Of a DNA stretch of 64,000 nucleotides, positions 38,201 to 48,958 are shown piece by piece. The stretch's first letter is position 1. Each line of letters opens with the position of its first letter. The translations under genes and the position numbers were made by a program. The notes below the pieces were generated by a model. That model had not been told where the DNA came from. It made no database searches and was given only the letters and a program-made list of their open reading frames with translations. Source of the stretch: Lasiosphaeria ovina (taxonomy: Eukaryota > Ascomycota > Sordariomycetes > Sordariales > Lasiosphaeriaceae); contig JAULSN010000003.1 in assembly GCA_033439765.1 (NCBI GenBank), positions 3,286,001 to 3,350,000 of the forward strand. The letters run 5' to 3'.

Positions 38201-39421
38201 TCTTGGACAATGTGGCTCGACTGAGCGACAAGTGCCTGTAACTGATGCAAGACCACAAGATAGTCCGAGTCGGATGGACTGGTGAACCGGACAAGCTCGG
38301 TATGGCTTTTTCGCAGAGGGATGCTGAAGCTGGTCGGATTTCCAGGCAGTGTAGACGAGCGGAATGGGACAAGCTAGACACGTGGCATCCATGAAAAAAG
38401 CGTCAGTAAGGCAGGCAGGCAGGCAGGAAGGAATGCAAGGGAGCACATATCAGCAGCAGCATAAAGTCCCCAGTCCAACTCACAGTGACGCCTTTTCCAA
38501 AGGCAATTTTGGTCTTGTATGTCTCGTAGAACACCACAATCTGGAAGTCGGAGCTGATTGGATTAAACTGCTGCAGTTGCATGTGCAGCCAGGGGGAGTT
38601 CTCGCGCAGGTGTCGAATCACTGTCGTGTTGGTTTTCGTAAAAATGGACCCGATGCGGAGAGCTATCGACGCAAATCTGGCCGCGCTACTGCCGGCGTGC
38701 GGAGTGCCAAAGAAGGCGATACCGCTGGTGTACAGTTTTATGCTGTGGTGGCTCGACTTTGAAAGGTTTGAGTGGATTAATGCCTGGTTCTCTCGTCAGT
38801 CATCAGTTCAAGGGAGGGAGATAATAGCACAATAAATAGATGGAACTCTTCGCAATTGATTGCAACTCACGCTCTTTACCAAGATTCCGCCTAGGCTATG
38901 AGCGACGAAAATGATAGGGCGTGTCTCGGTCTAGTCAATCCCTTGCTATTTAGCTCCTGGTTCATATTCCAGAATTTCAAGTGAAAGAACCTGCCTTCGT
39001 GTTGCGCCTGTAGGCACATAGATCCTGCACAAGACTGATGGCGTGTTCGTAGATTGACTGAACCGACAGATTTTCTGCGCTGTGGGTCCGAGAATTATAC
39101 CCGTAGGACAGGATCCTTGTGTTGGGGAGGTCCAGGGGCAGAAAGTGACGAAGCCAGTTGGTTTGAGACGCCTGGGTTGTCCAAGTGCTCTCGCGATGGC
39201 CATTTAAACCATGTACAGCGACGATGCTGAAAAGTCTCGGTCAGAAGGCAGGCGGCATGCATTGGTCTTATTTTAAGCTGGAACGCAGATCAAACCTACT
39301 CGGCGATAGGGCTATCCCCTGTGAATAAGACGTCGAGACCGAAATTGTCGTTGGTGGTAGTGGAACGGCGGACGAGGCTTGGAGCGGTCTGCCCCTCGTT
39401 TCTGTCTCGCCACAAGTTCAT
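35254..39421 (-). CDS. NLR-like protein: alpha/beta-hydrolase, NB-ARC, TPR
   Basis: Seven exons (minus strand): 39421-39300, 39226-38995, 38930-38871, 38789-38484, 38373-38151, 38051-37374, 37304-35254; all phases agree and yield 1223 aa. Residues 41-240 form an alpha/beta-hydrolase domain (VAVHGLNG near 43-50; nucleophile motif AHSLGG with Ser130; FFGTPHAG). The NB-ARC ATPase follows: P-loop GLGGAGKT (365-372), Walker B LMIIDNVDD (about 473-481), sensor GRIIITTR, and GYLPLA near 553. The C-terminal half is TPR sequence (for example LLGLVYKHKGLHKDASLLLK). This is the architecture of fungal STAND/NLR-like proteins, several of which act in non-self recognition and regulated cell death; the ligand here is unknown. 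The exon 2/3 junction needs a GC-AG intron. The start is the first ATG in the exon 1 frame after an upstream stop; another 5' exon is possible. Confidence 0.88.
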
Positions 39422-39808
39422 CCCACAACTGAGAGAAATACGGCTCCCTTCCTTAGTGTTGCGGTGAGATGGAAGCTGGGGGCGTATTTGCAATCCCAAT
39501 TGCCATTCACCGCTTCCCCGGCGTGGTGTTGCTCGGGTTCAAGAACATAGAAGGACCAAACCTAGCTGCTTGAATGAGGCTCAGGCCGCAGACACCTTCT
39601 CTAATGGGCACTATCAGGCGTTTTCTACACGTTTTCGGATGTAGTAAAATGGCTCGCTCGGCTAAGTTGTGAGTGTGGGGGTACCGCATTGCCAGCCAAT
39701 CACGCTTCGTAAGGCTCCAAGGCAGTTTCGGCAACTCCTTATGGACTACATCGCTATTAGGTTAGGGGTAGGTGTTGCTGCAACCTGGAAGTACCTAGGA
39801 AGTCTACA
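39422..39808. other. Upstream region of the NLR-like gene
   Basis: Probable promoter of the minus-strand NLR-like gene. No supported ORF. Confidence 0.4.
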
Positions 39809-40057
39809 ATGCAGGAGGCTAAAGATGAAATTCTCCCTCTCGCACATTTTGGGAGAGATTACAGGATAGTTATCGGCAACCAGTCAGTATCAACAGTGCA
39901 TGAGATCCTTGATGAGTATAAAGTCGCAATTTCTCTCATTCGTATACAAAACTATATGTTAGACAAACTAAGATGTTGCTTGGATGGCGCTGCAGCTTTA
40001 GTTGACAGAAATTGGTTGAATAGATTATTAGGATCCCAAGCATTGTTCACAACCTGA
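39809..40057 (+). CDS. Possible small AT-biased ORF or gene fragment, 82 aa
   Basis: An ATG-initiated ORF reading MQEAKDEILPLAHFGRDY, then helical-looking sequence (VHEILDEYKVAISLIRIQNY) ending LLGSQALFTT. Its codons are much more A/T-rich than those of neighbouring genes, and the amphipathic composition looks protein-like. I do not recognise it. It lies between the NLR-like gene and the dioxygenase gene on the opposite strand. It may be a remnant exon or chance. Confidence 0.3.
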   Translation: MQEAKDEILPLAHFGRDYRIVIGNQSVSTVHEILDEYKVAISLIRIQNYMLDKLRCCLDGAAALVDRNWLNRLLGSQALFTT

Positions 40058-40203
40058 TTTTAGCTTGCGGGGAAACAGACTCGAAGAGGGGGAGATGTTG
40101 GGTGAGAATAGAGCAGCATGAAAATCGAGGACAAAATAAACCCCCGCCGTCGTTTCTCCCATCTGGGCACGCACTTACCTGGTAAACTCGGTTCATTTCA
40201 CCG

Positions 40204-41801
40204 CTAAGAACAAGAAAACTTCCTTGCCAACATCCGTTCTGGCAGCGTCGGCGGCTCGAGATGCCACACGGGCTTTCCGCACCAAGGCGAGTCGGGCGAG
40301 TACTTCAGATCAAAGATTGGCTTGACCATGTCGGGCTTGGGCCACGCCAGCTCGTCGTTGCGCAGCCACATGCGCATCACATGGCGGCCGGCGCCCTTCC
40401 CCGGGACGCCGTCGGTGAAGGCGGTCCGCGCGTGCATCACGGCCAGGTTGTTGACGAGGATCACGTCGCCTCTCTGTGCATCGAGGCGCAGCTGGTGCTT
40501 CACAGCCGAGAAGTGGACCATGTCTAGCGCCTCGGCCTGCCGCTCCGTCATGGGCGGGACGCCCTGGATGCGGGGCGCCACGAGAGATCCTGTCAGGGGC
40601 CGGCGAGAGAAGAAGAAGGATGGCCCGTGGGGGCCGAATGGCAGCAGGATCGGCCGCACGTCCCAAGCTGGGTTCTTGGAGAATCTTGAAACCAATTTTC
40701 TTATCAATCCAGCCCCTTTCGGGATATACCTTCAAGGGGAATAGGGATGCGACTTACTTGTCGAAGATCCACTTGTTGGCCGCGAGTGTCTGAATGACGT
40801 CTGGCCGACTTGCAGCGATGTCGTTGTAGACCTGGCCCGAAGAGGCGAGCTGGAAATGGCCGCCTTCTGCAGCGAGTTCCTGGACATACATGGCCAAGAT
40901 GTCACATACATCCGTGTGGAATGGCTAGAATATATATCAGGCTCCAAAGCCCCCCGAGGATAGATTGACGTGGAAGGAAGTCCCTGGTGTCGTCTTACCT
41001 GGGCGACGTTGGAATAGGGGGCTTGCCTCATCTCAGCCCCAGGAAAGGCCATGCCTCTGTCCTTGATGTGAACTGGTACGGACAATTAATTGGCAAAAAA
41101 GGTCAAAGAAAGGCAAAACTGGAGTGCTTTGGAATGCTTGCTTACTGAGCTTGCTGCCTCCCGCATCCTGACACGCTCTGGTGCTGCCGACGTAGCTGGT
41201 GATGCCGGCGTAGGCCAGTACCCGCTCTGAAGGCGAGTAGCGATGCGGATCAAGGCCGCGGACCACAAAGAAACCTTGTCCGAAGTGGATGATGTTGGAC
41301 AGTTGCTCCAACTTCCTTCCCAGCCCCGGTAGAGGGAAGGTTGTTGGGGTCAATTGGTCCGGGTCAGGGTGGACAGCATTCTTGAACTGATCTGAAACGA
41401 TGGAGGTTAGCTATGTAAGTGAACTCTTTTCTGACTTGGGTGGTCAGAGAGATGGGGCTCTTACCCGAGAATGTGCGGATTGCAGCATCAATCTCGTCCA
41501 AGTCATCTTTGGAAAGCTCGTAGATGTACTTGGAGCCGTCCTCAAACTCAGAGCCTTTCCAAGCACGAGGAGAGGAGATGGATGCGGGGAATCCGAGAGG
41601 CAGTGTGCGTGGCAGAGCCTCTCCAAGGCTCGCTAGTCTCTTGACCCGCTCGAGGTACGTGTCTAGACTTGGGTCCCATTCGATATCCGGGGATGGGAAG
41701 GAGGAGTACCTTGTACTCAACGATGTCCAACCAATGTCGACAGGGAGATGTTCCAGCTTGAGCGGGCCAGTTGGGGCAGGGTACACAAGTGTTGGGCTCA
41801 T
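40204..41801 (-). CDS. TauD/TfdA-type Fe(II)/2-oxoglutarate dioxygenase
   Basis: Five exons (minus strand): 41801-41465, 41391-41146, 41072-40999, 40924-40758, 40684-40204, giving 434 aa; the four introns are 73-74 nt, all GT-AG with matching phases. The double-stranded beta-helix iron site is visible: HTD at His222/Asp224 (in PFHTDVCDIL) and the distal His376 (GRHVMRMWLRN), with the Arg about 10 residues later that usually binds 2-oxoglutarate. Further family marks are FVVRGLDP, DRGMAFPGAE and GDVILVNNLAVMHART. Such enzymes hydroxylate or cleave small substrates such as sulfonates, amino-acid derivatives or secondary metabolites; the substrate is not predictable here. The ATG at 41801 is chosen; an in-frame ATG-less extension upstream to 41864 is open but lacks family resemblance. 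Confidence 0.88.
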
Positions 41802-42565
41802 GATGTACAGGATTGCGAAGCATTCATGCCCTCCTGCTTTTTCCATCCACTGACAGGCCAACAACAGTGGAATTCCGGGCTGGTCAAGTACTCGCTCATT
41901 TGATGAGGCTCTGCTTTCTTCTCGCTCTGAAATCTGAATACTTCACATACCACGTGCATGAGAAGGCTCTGGATGGGCAAAGGTCTTGAACATGTGCCGT
42001 GTCACATTTCTGCGAGACGCATGGAGGGCTGGCTAAAAATTTGTCACCCCCAACATATTATTGGCTATAGATAAGCCCTCCAGGTTTTGAAGAGGGTGTA
42101 GTGCCCTTCACCGGTCACTATGTGACCGGGGCATCTTTCTTTCCGACGTGACACCAGTTTCAGCCCTTTTAAAACCTCATGTGGGGGTATCGGATATTTG
42201 GTCAGTTATTGCAGTCTGCGTTGTCTGATGACCCAAAACTTGAGCCTCATCGCGACATAGTACTTACCAATATTTGACAATCAATGATGCGCCATCCCAG
42301 AGCCTTGCGGTGTTTGGTACATGTGCACTTGCACATGGATGCATCCACGGGCACATGAGCTCGTTAGAATACATCACACTTCTGGTGCTTCCAATGACTT
42401 TGCTTTGCCGTACCCGGCAATGGTGTATGTACATAGATCGAGGAGACTCTGTGTTCATGAAGGTGCACGAATCTGCCAGCTGTCCGACGTGGTTGACAGC
42501 TCCGGAACCACGCTGAAGGGAACTAAAGGTTCCCGAATTCTACCTAGCTAAATTCCTATAACCCT
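41802..42565. other. Intergenic region upstream of the dioxygenase
   Basis: It holds the dioxygenase promoter and the 3' flank of the hypothetical gene ending at 42566. The palindrome at 42111-42129 lies 310 nt before the dioxygenase ATG. No gene seen. Confidence 0.5.
42111..42129. promoter_or_regulatory. CCGGTCAC-TAT-GTGACCGG palindrome
   Basis: Perfect 8-nt arms around TAT, about 310 nt upstream of the dioxygenase start. The arm CCGGTCAC matches the palindrome at 5509-5520 in the terpene cyclase intron. The symmetry fits a dimeric regulator site, but function is inferred only. Confidence 0.45.
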
Positions 42566-43642
42566 TCAATTCGTTGAATTCGTTGAGTTCGGAGGAGGCA
42601 ATATCTCCTCGGTCCACACAGGAAGGCCCCATTCCCTAACAGCCGCTGCCCAAAGCCCCCTGTTGACCAGGTTGATTCCATCAGCTCTCCATTGCTCTGT
42701 GCCATCACATTCCTCGATAAAAGAACTGAGATTTTTGAAACACTGGAGGTTCGAGTCTCGGTTCCCTTGACTGTGGTCGAAGGTTATACAATATATATAT
42801 CGCTCGTTTGCCATCTCTGGAGTCAGCTCTATGCGATGGTCGTTAATATTCCATCTGATGAGACCTGAATATCTCGGCAAGCACGAATTGGTGTGCGCAT
42901 CGTAATGCATTGCCCTAGTCATAAACAGTTATTGGCTGCTAATACCTTTCTGCAAGAAATCAACGGCAGACTGGCAGAACCATTGGACCTACCGAAACAC
43001 GCAAACAAGAACCCTGCGGTCCGCGACGTCCTTGAGGCAGGCGGCCATGGCTTGGTGGGGAGATATGCGATGGATGGTTTCCTCGGGGTTGCTGCCGCTG
43101 GTTTTTACGAAATGGGAACGTCCAGTCGTCCACTGTCCTTGAATAGTACGGAGAGTACGCGTCCTGTCCCTTCGTGTAAAGGTGTAGCCCTCTCCTGCGG
43201 GTTGGTGCTTCGCACCACTGTTGGATTCGGAGTCAATCAGAATTTCGCTGATATCGCAGCGTCCAAGACGATGTGTCCCGAGGTTGAAGTATCCAAACTC
43301 AAAGTATCCTGGGTATCCGACTTCAAGATTCGACACCACTTTGACGGCAAACGACGTGCACCTTCCCGTCCGAGAGCCCCATGTATTGTAGTATCTCCCG
43401 CCTGGGTCCATGTCTTCTTCTTGGACCGAGTGCTCCTGAAAAGCTGCGAGACGTTCCGGGCGAATAAGAATATCTTGATAGGTCAAGCCCATTGCGTTCC
43501 GCATCGCCTCGACCATCATGAACGATGTGTGTGGACCCTCTTCAAACGCTTGCATCCATTGGATATTGCATATGTCTAGCAATTCGTCGGGCGTCATCGT
43601 GAACCTTGGGCTGGTCAGATGATCAATGGGTTCCAGGTCCAT
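42566..43642 (-). CDS. Hypothetical fungal protein
   Basis: Exons 43642-42993 and 42914-42566 (minus strand) give 332 aa. The 78-nt intron has donor GTAGGT and acceptor GACTAG, and splicing joins LVCVFR to AMHYDAHTN. The sequence has a conserved-looking core (EEGPHTSFMMVEAMRNAMGL, DPGGRYYNTWGSRTGRCTSF) and a C-terminal mixed alpha/beta segment. I recall comparable unnamed fungal proteins with GRCTSFA-like segments, but no functional domain can be assigned. The frame is open upstream to a TAA at 43700-43702 without another ATG, so the ATG at 43642 (MDLEPIDHL) is the first start unless there is a 5' exon. Confidence 0.7.
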
Positions 43643-44025
43643 GATTTCGACGTTGGCGACGTGGAGGGGTTTAAGACGGCGATGTGGATGCTCATACAAT
43701 TAATTCAGAACCACATCATGAAAATGAGGCAAAGGAATGCCGGGAAAGTTGACGAGTGTCGATCGAGAGCGTGGCGTCAAGGGTGGGCGACTAGGCGGTA
43801 ATGTAATTATGCGGGCTTTTGGTTGGCGAAAGGGGGGCAGACTCAGAAGAGGAGAAAGCCCGTCAAAACGGCGAGGCTTTCTTTGCCTGGGAACGCCCAT
43901 TCACGTGCCGCGCCGCAGGCAGATTTGGGTCCCTGGCCAAATCTGCACACAGCCCACTGGACCTCCTCGGGCGGCAAATCGTTTTTTTGCTCCTACCATC
44001 CATTGTCCGCTTCATTTACCACTCA

Positions 44026-44060
44026 CTACCTACCTACCTACCTACCTACCTTACCTACCT
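44026..44060. repeat. (CTAC)n microsatellite in a probable 5' leader
   Basis: Repeated CTAC/ACCT tetramers about 120-155 nt before the ATG at 44182, probably in the promoter or 5' UTR of the hypothetical gene. Confidence 0.85.
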
Positions 44061-44181
44061 TGGTCTGCAAGCGCCAGTTCGTATCGTTCGTCACCCGTCT
44101 ACAGTAATCAGTATCCTCCCTTCACGCGAGCATCAACAGCGCCCGTTCCAACTCTTTTATTTTTTTTCCATAGGGAAGAAT

Positions 44182-44827
44182 ATGTCGTCAACACGAGTTG
44201 CAGTCCTGCCCCCCTGGGACAATGGCGGGGTTGTGACCAGTAGCCTGAATAGCGGACCCTGCTATCCGGATTACAGCGAATACTACTACCAGGACAACCA
44301 GATCAACAACCCGTATGCCCATCTTGACGAGACTCAGGTTTCATTGCCGCCATCTCAGCAGCTTGATTCCCCTCCTCTATATCCAGAAACGACACGTCCA
44401 TCAATGATGCCGACATACAGCATGGCTCTATTCAATGCGTCGGGGCTACACACTGATATCACTGAAGCTACATCTGAACTCGCGTCCTCGCCGCCCTCGG
44501 ATGATTATCCCGACGCTTTGATGGATGCCGAATTCGACAGAGTTGAGAGGGAAATGTTTCAAAACTCGAAACAAACGCCCAAGCATACCGGTCAAGGTAA
44601 ATGAGACAGTTCAAAGCCGGTTGAATGAGATGTGCTAACAAGACGTTGTTTAAGGCTCAGGGTGGAAATGGCGCTTTGGTTCTGTCCCACCTTCGGTGGC
44701 ATTCAAGGTCATCGAGACATCTGAGAGGATTAACGAAAAGTTTGTCGCGGACGCTGTTGACAGAAGCCAGAGAAGCGCTCGAAAGGTCAACAAGAGGCGG
44801 CCTCTCCTCACTCACAGGGCAGCCTAG
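44182..44827 (+). CDS. Hypothetical small protein, 195 aa
   Basis: Exons 44182-44596 and 44655-44827. The 58-nt intron has donor GTAAAT, a perfect GCTAAC branch site and acceptor TTTAAG; splicing joins PKHTGQG to SGWKWRFGSVPPSVA. The N-terminal two thirds are Pro/Ser/Tyr-rich and probably disordered (YPDYSEYYYQDNQINNPYAH), followed by an acidic patch (DYPDALMDAEFDRVEREMF). The C-terminal 55 residues are basic and helical (FKVIETSERINEKFVADAVD, then RSQRSARKVNKRRP). No domain is recognised. The clean intron is the main support for its being a gene. The upstream frame is open, but its sequence does not look coding. Confidence 0.7.
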
Positions 44828-47800
44828 GAAGAGGTCGACACACTCATTTGGTGGGAAAAGGGGGGGGGGCGGAAGTTCGTTGCAGACTGTTCTATCATGT
44901 CCACACGCCTACCATCACTATTCTATACCACGGCTTTTTCGATTTCTTATGCCATTTCATATACCATTTCTTACAGTATTTCCCAAAGTCTCAAACCAGC
45001 TTCTTGTCAAGGCTGTCTTTCTGGTCCCAGCGAAGGGCTTATTTTCTACGCACCTTGCTTACCTTACTGCACTTTGGCCGCAGCAGTTGCCCCCCGAAGT
45101 TGTACCTGTGTTCCTCGCAGCTGAGTCTGGGGAGCTGTGGACGTCCTATTAGACTATAATTATGCAATCCGCTATTGAGGTGTCCCACTGCATTTGCCAC
45201 TAGTCAGGGGTATCATGCATATATGTGGGCCCCCCGTCCCGTACGGCCATAAAATGTCTGCATCAAGGCCGTCTTCCTTTCTTGGAAAATATCAAACTCC
45301 ACCATCTCTGTTTGAACCGCGCTCCCGATCCTCGCCAAAAAGCATAGATATACCGGTCCATAAATGTATCGGAAAGGCGGCAGCAAGGGTGGTACGGCGT
45401 CGAACATGTCTGCATGTTGTCGCGTACTGTGTCATTTGTTGATATCGTCAAATATTATGGCAGCAACACTTGGAGGGACCCCGGCCTTCGAGCTTTTCTC
45501 TGGTAAACCACAACCCAATATCAGTTTGACGTGTTTAGAGGCTCCAATGAGTGCAACGGTTGGTCTTACTCCGTGGCTTCTGACTACTTTCTCTTTCCGC
45601 GATTTCCCATGCTTCGTCGACTTGGGCATCAAGCCAGTCGGGGTCTGTCATTTCCGGCCCTTTGCCCTGTCCGTCGAGCTTCGTAGTCGACGATTTTGCG
45701 CTCTGCGGCAGAGTATCAGCTGTATCATCTTCACAAACCAGCGCTGTCACAAACTCGGTGTTGCTCGTCCTCAAACGATAATGGGCGCGGTGCGGTTTGA
45801 CGTCGCCAGTCAAGGCGCAACAAAACGTTTCCCATTGCAGATGCAAGGTTGGCGGGGGGGTCAGGCAATGCCCCAAAGGAAAATGTGCAGATAGGCAATC
45901 GTCACACAAGCAAAAAGTGCCGATTGGTCATTGCCATCCGAGGCCGACAATGAAAGGTGCAACGTGGACGTGGACGTGGACATGTGAACATGGCACAGGG
46001 TAGTGTAGATACTAATATCCCTATCCCTCCGCTGGAACATGGGAGAACCCCGGGCAGTTTCCCCCTGAAGCTTTGCCAGGTGGGCTCAAACCAACGAAGC
46101 CTCGGGCTAAAGGCGCAGGAGGCGAAGCACCCCAAAACACCGCTTTGGAAAATGCGCTTATCCTGACCGACCAAGCGGCATGTAAGTACCCAGCCTTAGC
46201 TTTCCAGCACCCACCACAAGTGCCAATGCCCCGAAGGTCCTACTGCGTAATCCTTAAGTCACCTGAGCAGTGGTCTGCAATGATCCGACAACACAGGGGG
46301 TGACACGAGGCAACGGTTACGGACCCAATTTAAAACCGCGGCGACTTTACGAGCCGGCCCCCCAAGAACTTGACAAAAAAGGGTGACAAAAGTCCCCCAA
46401 ACGACCCCAGTCTTCCCTCTTTCATCCCTTGACAACAGGGTAATCGCCGATAGATTCGCCGGCAAGCCGATTGTGCCACCCATACCACATGCACAGCCCC
46501 ATTTCTGACACATTCAATGAAACACTCAAAATGGATGGCCTTCATCCGCTCACTCACCGCATTTCCGCATCTGGGAAAGCGCAGACGCAGCCCCCACAGC
46601 CTGACGGCGATAGAAAGAGGATTCTGCCATGGCCGTCGGGATGAGGGTGCAAACACTTTAGCCGCTCAAGATTGTCATCCAACGCCTTCACTGGAGTCCT
46701 AGGGTGATGGGCGCTGGCTTCTACAGTATCAAGATAACTGAGTACCTTATGTAGGAAGGAGTACTTGGGAACCTAGTTGGCTGGCCAATTCCTGGACTTC
46801 GGGATCACCAGAATGTCTTGCTGTCCCCGAATCTTACACAGTTTAGGTACATACAAAACAGCTCCTCATCGTCTCCAGCAAGCAGCCTTGCAATATCCTC
46901 CAGCAGTATCACGTCAGTTTGACCGGGCCAGGGCATAAAGATAAGCAGAGCCCCCACGCGGATGATACGTAGAAACAGAGACGATATTTCCAGCTACCTG
47001 CAGCCACGCGGTTGTTGAGCAGGCAGACACCCGCGGTGCCAAATGAGATTTCATTTCGCTCGCATTCCGTAGACATGTAGTAAAATGAAAAGAAAAGAAA
47101 AAGAAAGGAAAAAAGGCGCAGGGAGGGTCTGAGATTTCTCTCCAAGCACAGCAAGCTCTCATCCCACAGGTGGCGCGGGGCTGCACGCCAACGCGCTCAA
47201 AGATCTTCTACCCGAATTAAACACCCGAAGGTCAGGAGATTGCTGGAGGGGCATTCCCGTCAGATATTATTCCGAAACCAATAAAAGCCTTTCAAAAGCT
47301 GTTCAGCCACAACCTTAAGCGCTTTAATTATGGATTCGGACTTGTGGCGCCGCCAGTTCCCTTAATTGGTTGTTGAAAGGTTGTTTGACTCACTCCGCAA
47401 TCTCCGACATTTGAGAGGTTGAGTACGGTAGTGGTTCAGTTTTCAGCTGTGTTGCTTTGTTGGGTACGAGAGAGTTAACTACAGGGGCAAAACACTTCGC
47501 GGAGCTTTCGGCGGTGCAAAGTCTTCGTTCGTGTAGGTACCTAGTTGGCGGATAACCGTTGATTCCACATTCACTAGATTGTAGTTCAGTCACCTAAAGG
47601 TTATTTCTTTCTCTGCTCCTCGAGCTCGTTTACCCGTGAAGGGACTATTAATAAGTGGTCGGCTCAAAGCCACTTCGTTTACAACGAAAGGGGGTTGGTC
47701 ACCGCCCGGCATAATTGCCCAACTCGAGTCGATGCCAGTTGCTAATGATGAATAACATCGATATTCTACGGCTATAAAAAGGACATACGGTGCTCTGATG

Positions 47801-48437
47801 AGAAAAAATCATTCTTGTGTCTCGCAGAAGCCAGACGTGCTAGCGTGGTTGAGAGAAGGTAATGTATCGAGGTAACCAGCAGGCTAACTCCCAAAAGAAA
47901 AGTCGGGTCTTCAGCCCCTTTCTCCCCTTAATTACTTTTCACGCGCCGAAAAATCCCTTGGCAGCTGTATGCAATGGCCAGGCCCAGGTGTGGGCCTAAG
48001 CCGAGGCATGTAGATCCACATTGGGATCCCTAGTCTAGATCATGACCTTCCACGGGCAGGAGAGCAATGTCTATTGTCTCTACAGAACTGGACGACTACA
48101 GAGGGGAGGAAAGGTCCTATATACAGGTAAGTGAAGGTTAGGGCTGGACAATGGATCTAATTATGGATCCACCTATGTTTGCCTCGGCTCAGGTGCATTA
48201 GGCTGGCCGGCCTGATCTATGCGATCCTAGCCACACCTTCCTACATATATTCCGCCGCAGCCTGGATAGCGAGTCTTCCTTCTGGCAAGCAGTACAGTTC
48301 ATCCGTTTCCCACCCAAAGAAGTCAACGACCCGAGGATAACAACTTTCGCTTCTCGGCCCGCAACACCCACCCGCCCGACCTACCCAAAAGGCCACACGC
48401 ACTTTCAACACCACTAACAGCATCACGAGACCTTAAG
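44828..48437. other. Intergenic with one possible exon
   Basis: No firm gene. The only protein-like stretch is the minus-strand frame at 45535-45909, listed separately. A poly-purine run lies at 47085-47115. DNA from about 47940 to 48437 directly precedes the copia-gag-like ORF and might include LTR remnants, but I could not find a duplicated LTR. Confidence 0.4.
45535..45909 (-). CDS. Possible exon or fragment of an unknown gene
   Basis: An open frame of 124 codons without a usable ATG at its 5' end. It contains CDDC, then LHLQWETFCCALTGDVKPHR, AHYRLRTSNTEFVTALVCED and an acidic helical tail (DPDWLDAQVDEAWEIAERES). The composition looks like a folded fungal protein rather than chance translation, and the upstream part could be joined by splicing. 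No partner exon was found and no family is recognised. Confidence 0.3.
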   Translation of the reverse strand: MCDDCLSAHFPLGHCLTPPPTLHLQWETFCCALTGDVKPHRAHYRLRTSNTEFVTALVCEDDTADTLPQSAKSSTTKLDGQGKGPEMTDPDWLDAQVDEAWEIAERESSQKPRSKTNRCTHWSL

Positions 48438-48788
48438 ATGAAGATAGAAACGACCATTCCAACCCTTAAGGGCGAGGAGAACTTCGAGGCCTGGAAAATG
48501 GGCATTCGCATGGCCCTCGGAAGAGATATGTTGCTGCAGTACATCGAGGGCGACAGCCAGAAGCCTCAGACTGCCACCACAACGAAGGAATACCAGGAGT
48601 GGTTTGCAGGCTGCTGCAGAGCGGCCTTGATCCTCCTTGCTTCGCTTAGGGACCCTGCAGTTACCCAGATCCTTTATCGACACGGCTGGGTACAATCTGA
48701 AGAAGACCCGAAGGTCATATACGACTTCGTTTGCGAGGTCATGCTTAACCTAATCAAGGTCTCCCACCGATATTCCCCCGTGGCCTAG
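48438..48788 (+). mobile_element. Copia-type gag-like fragment (UBN2-like)
   Basis: A 116-aa ORF that starts MKIETTIPTLKGEENFEAWK, the pattern of the N-terminal gag domain of Ty1/copia retrotransposons, and continues with GIRMALGRDMLLQYIEG and a helical region (DPKVIYDFVCEVMLNLIK). It stops after YSPVA, without zinc knuckle, protease, integrase or reverse transcriptase. It is therefore a truncated element or, less likely, a domesticated gag domain. The codons are intact, and there is no stop within the domain. Confidence 0.5.
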
Positions 48789-48958
48789 ATAGCTGCCCGG
48801 ACTTCCTTCATGCAAACAATGCAATCATTCATTCATTTCCGACCCAAATTTGTGATACTATACGCTTTCCTTGCCTGGTACCCAGGGCCCGGTTCTCAGC
48901 CCCTGACCCACTTTCTGTTTTCAGACACCCTTGCCTATGTACACAAAAGCCGACTAGC

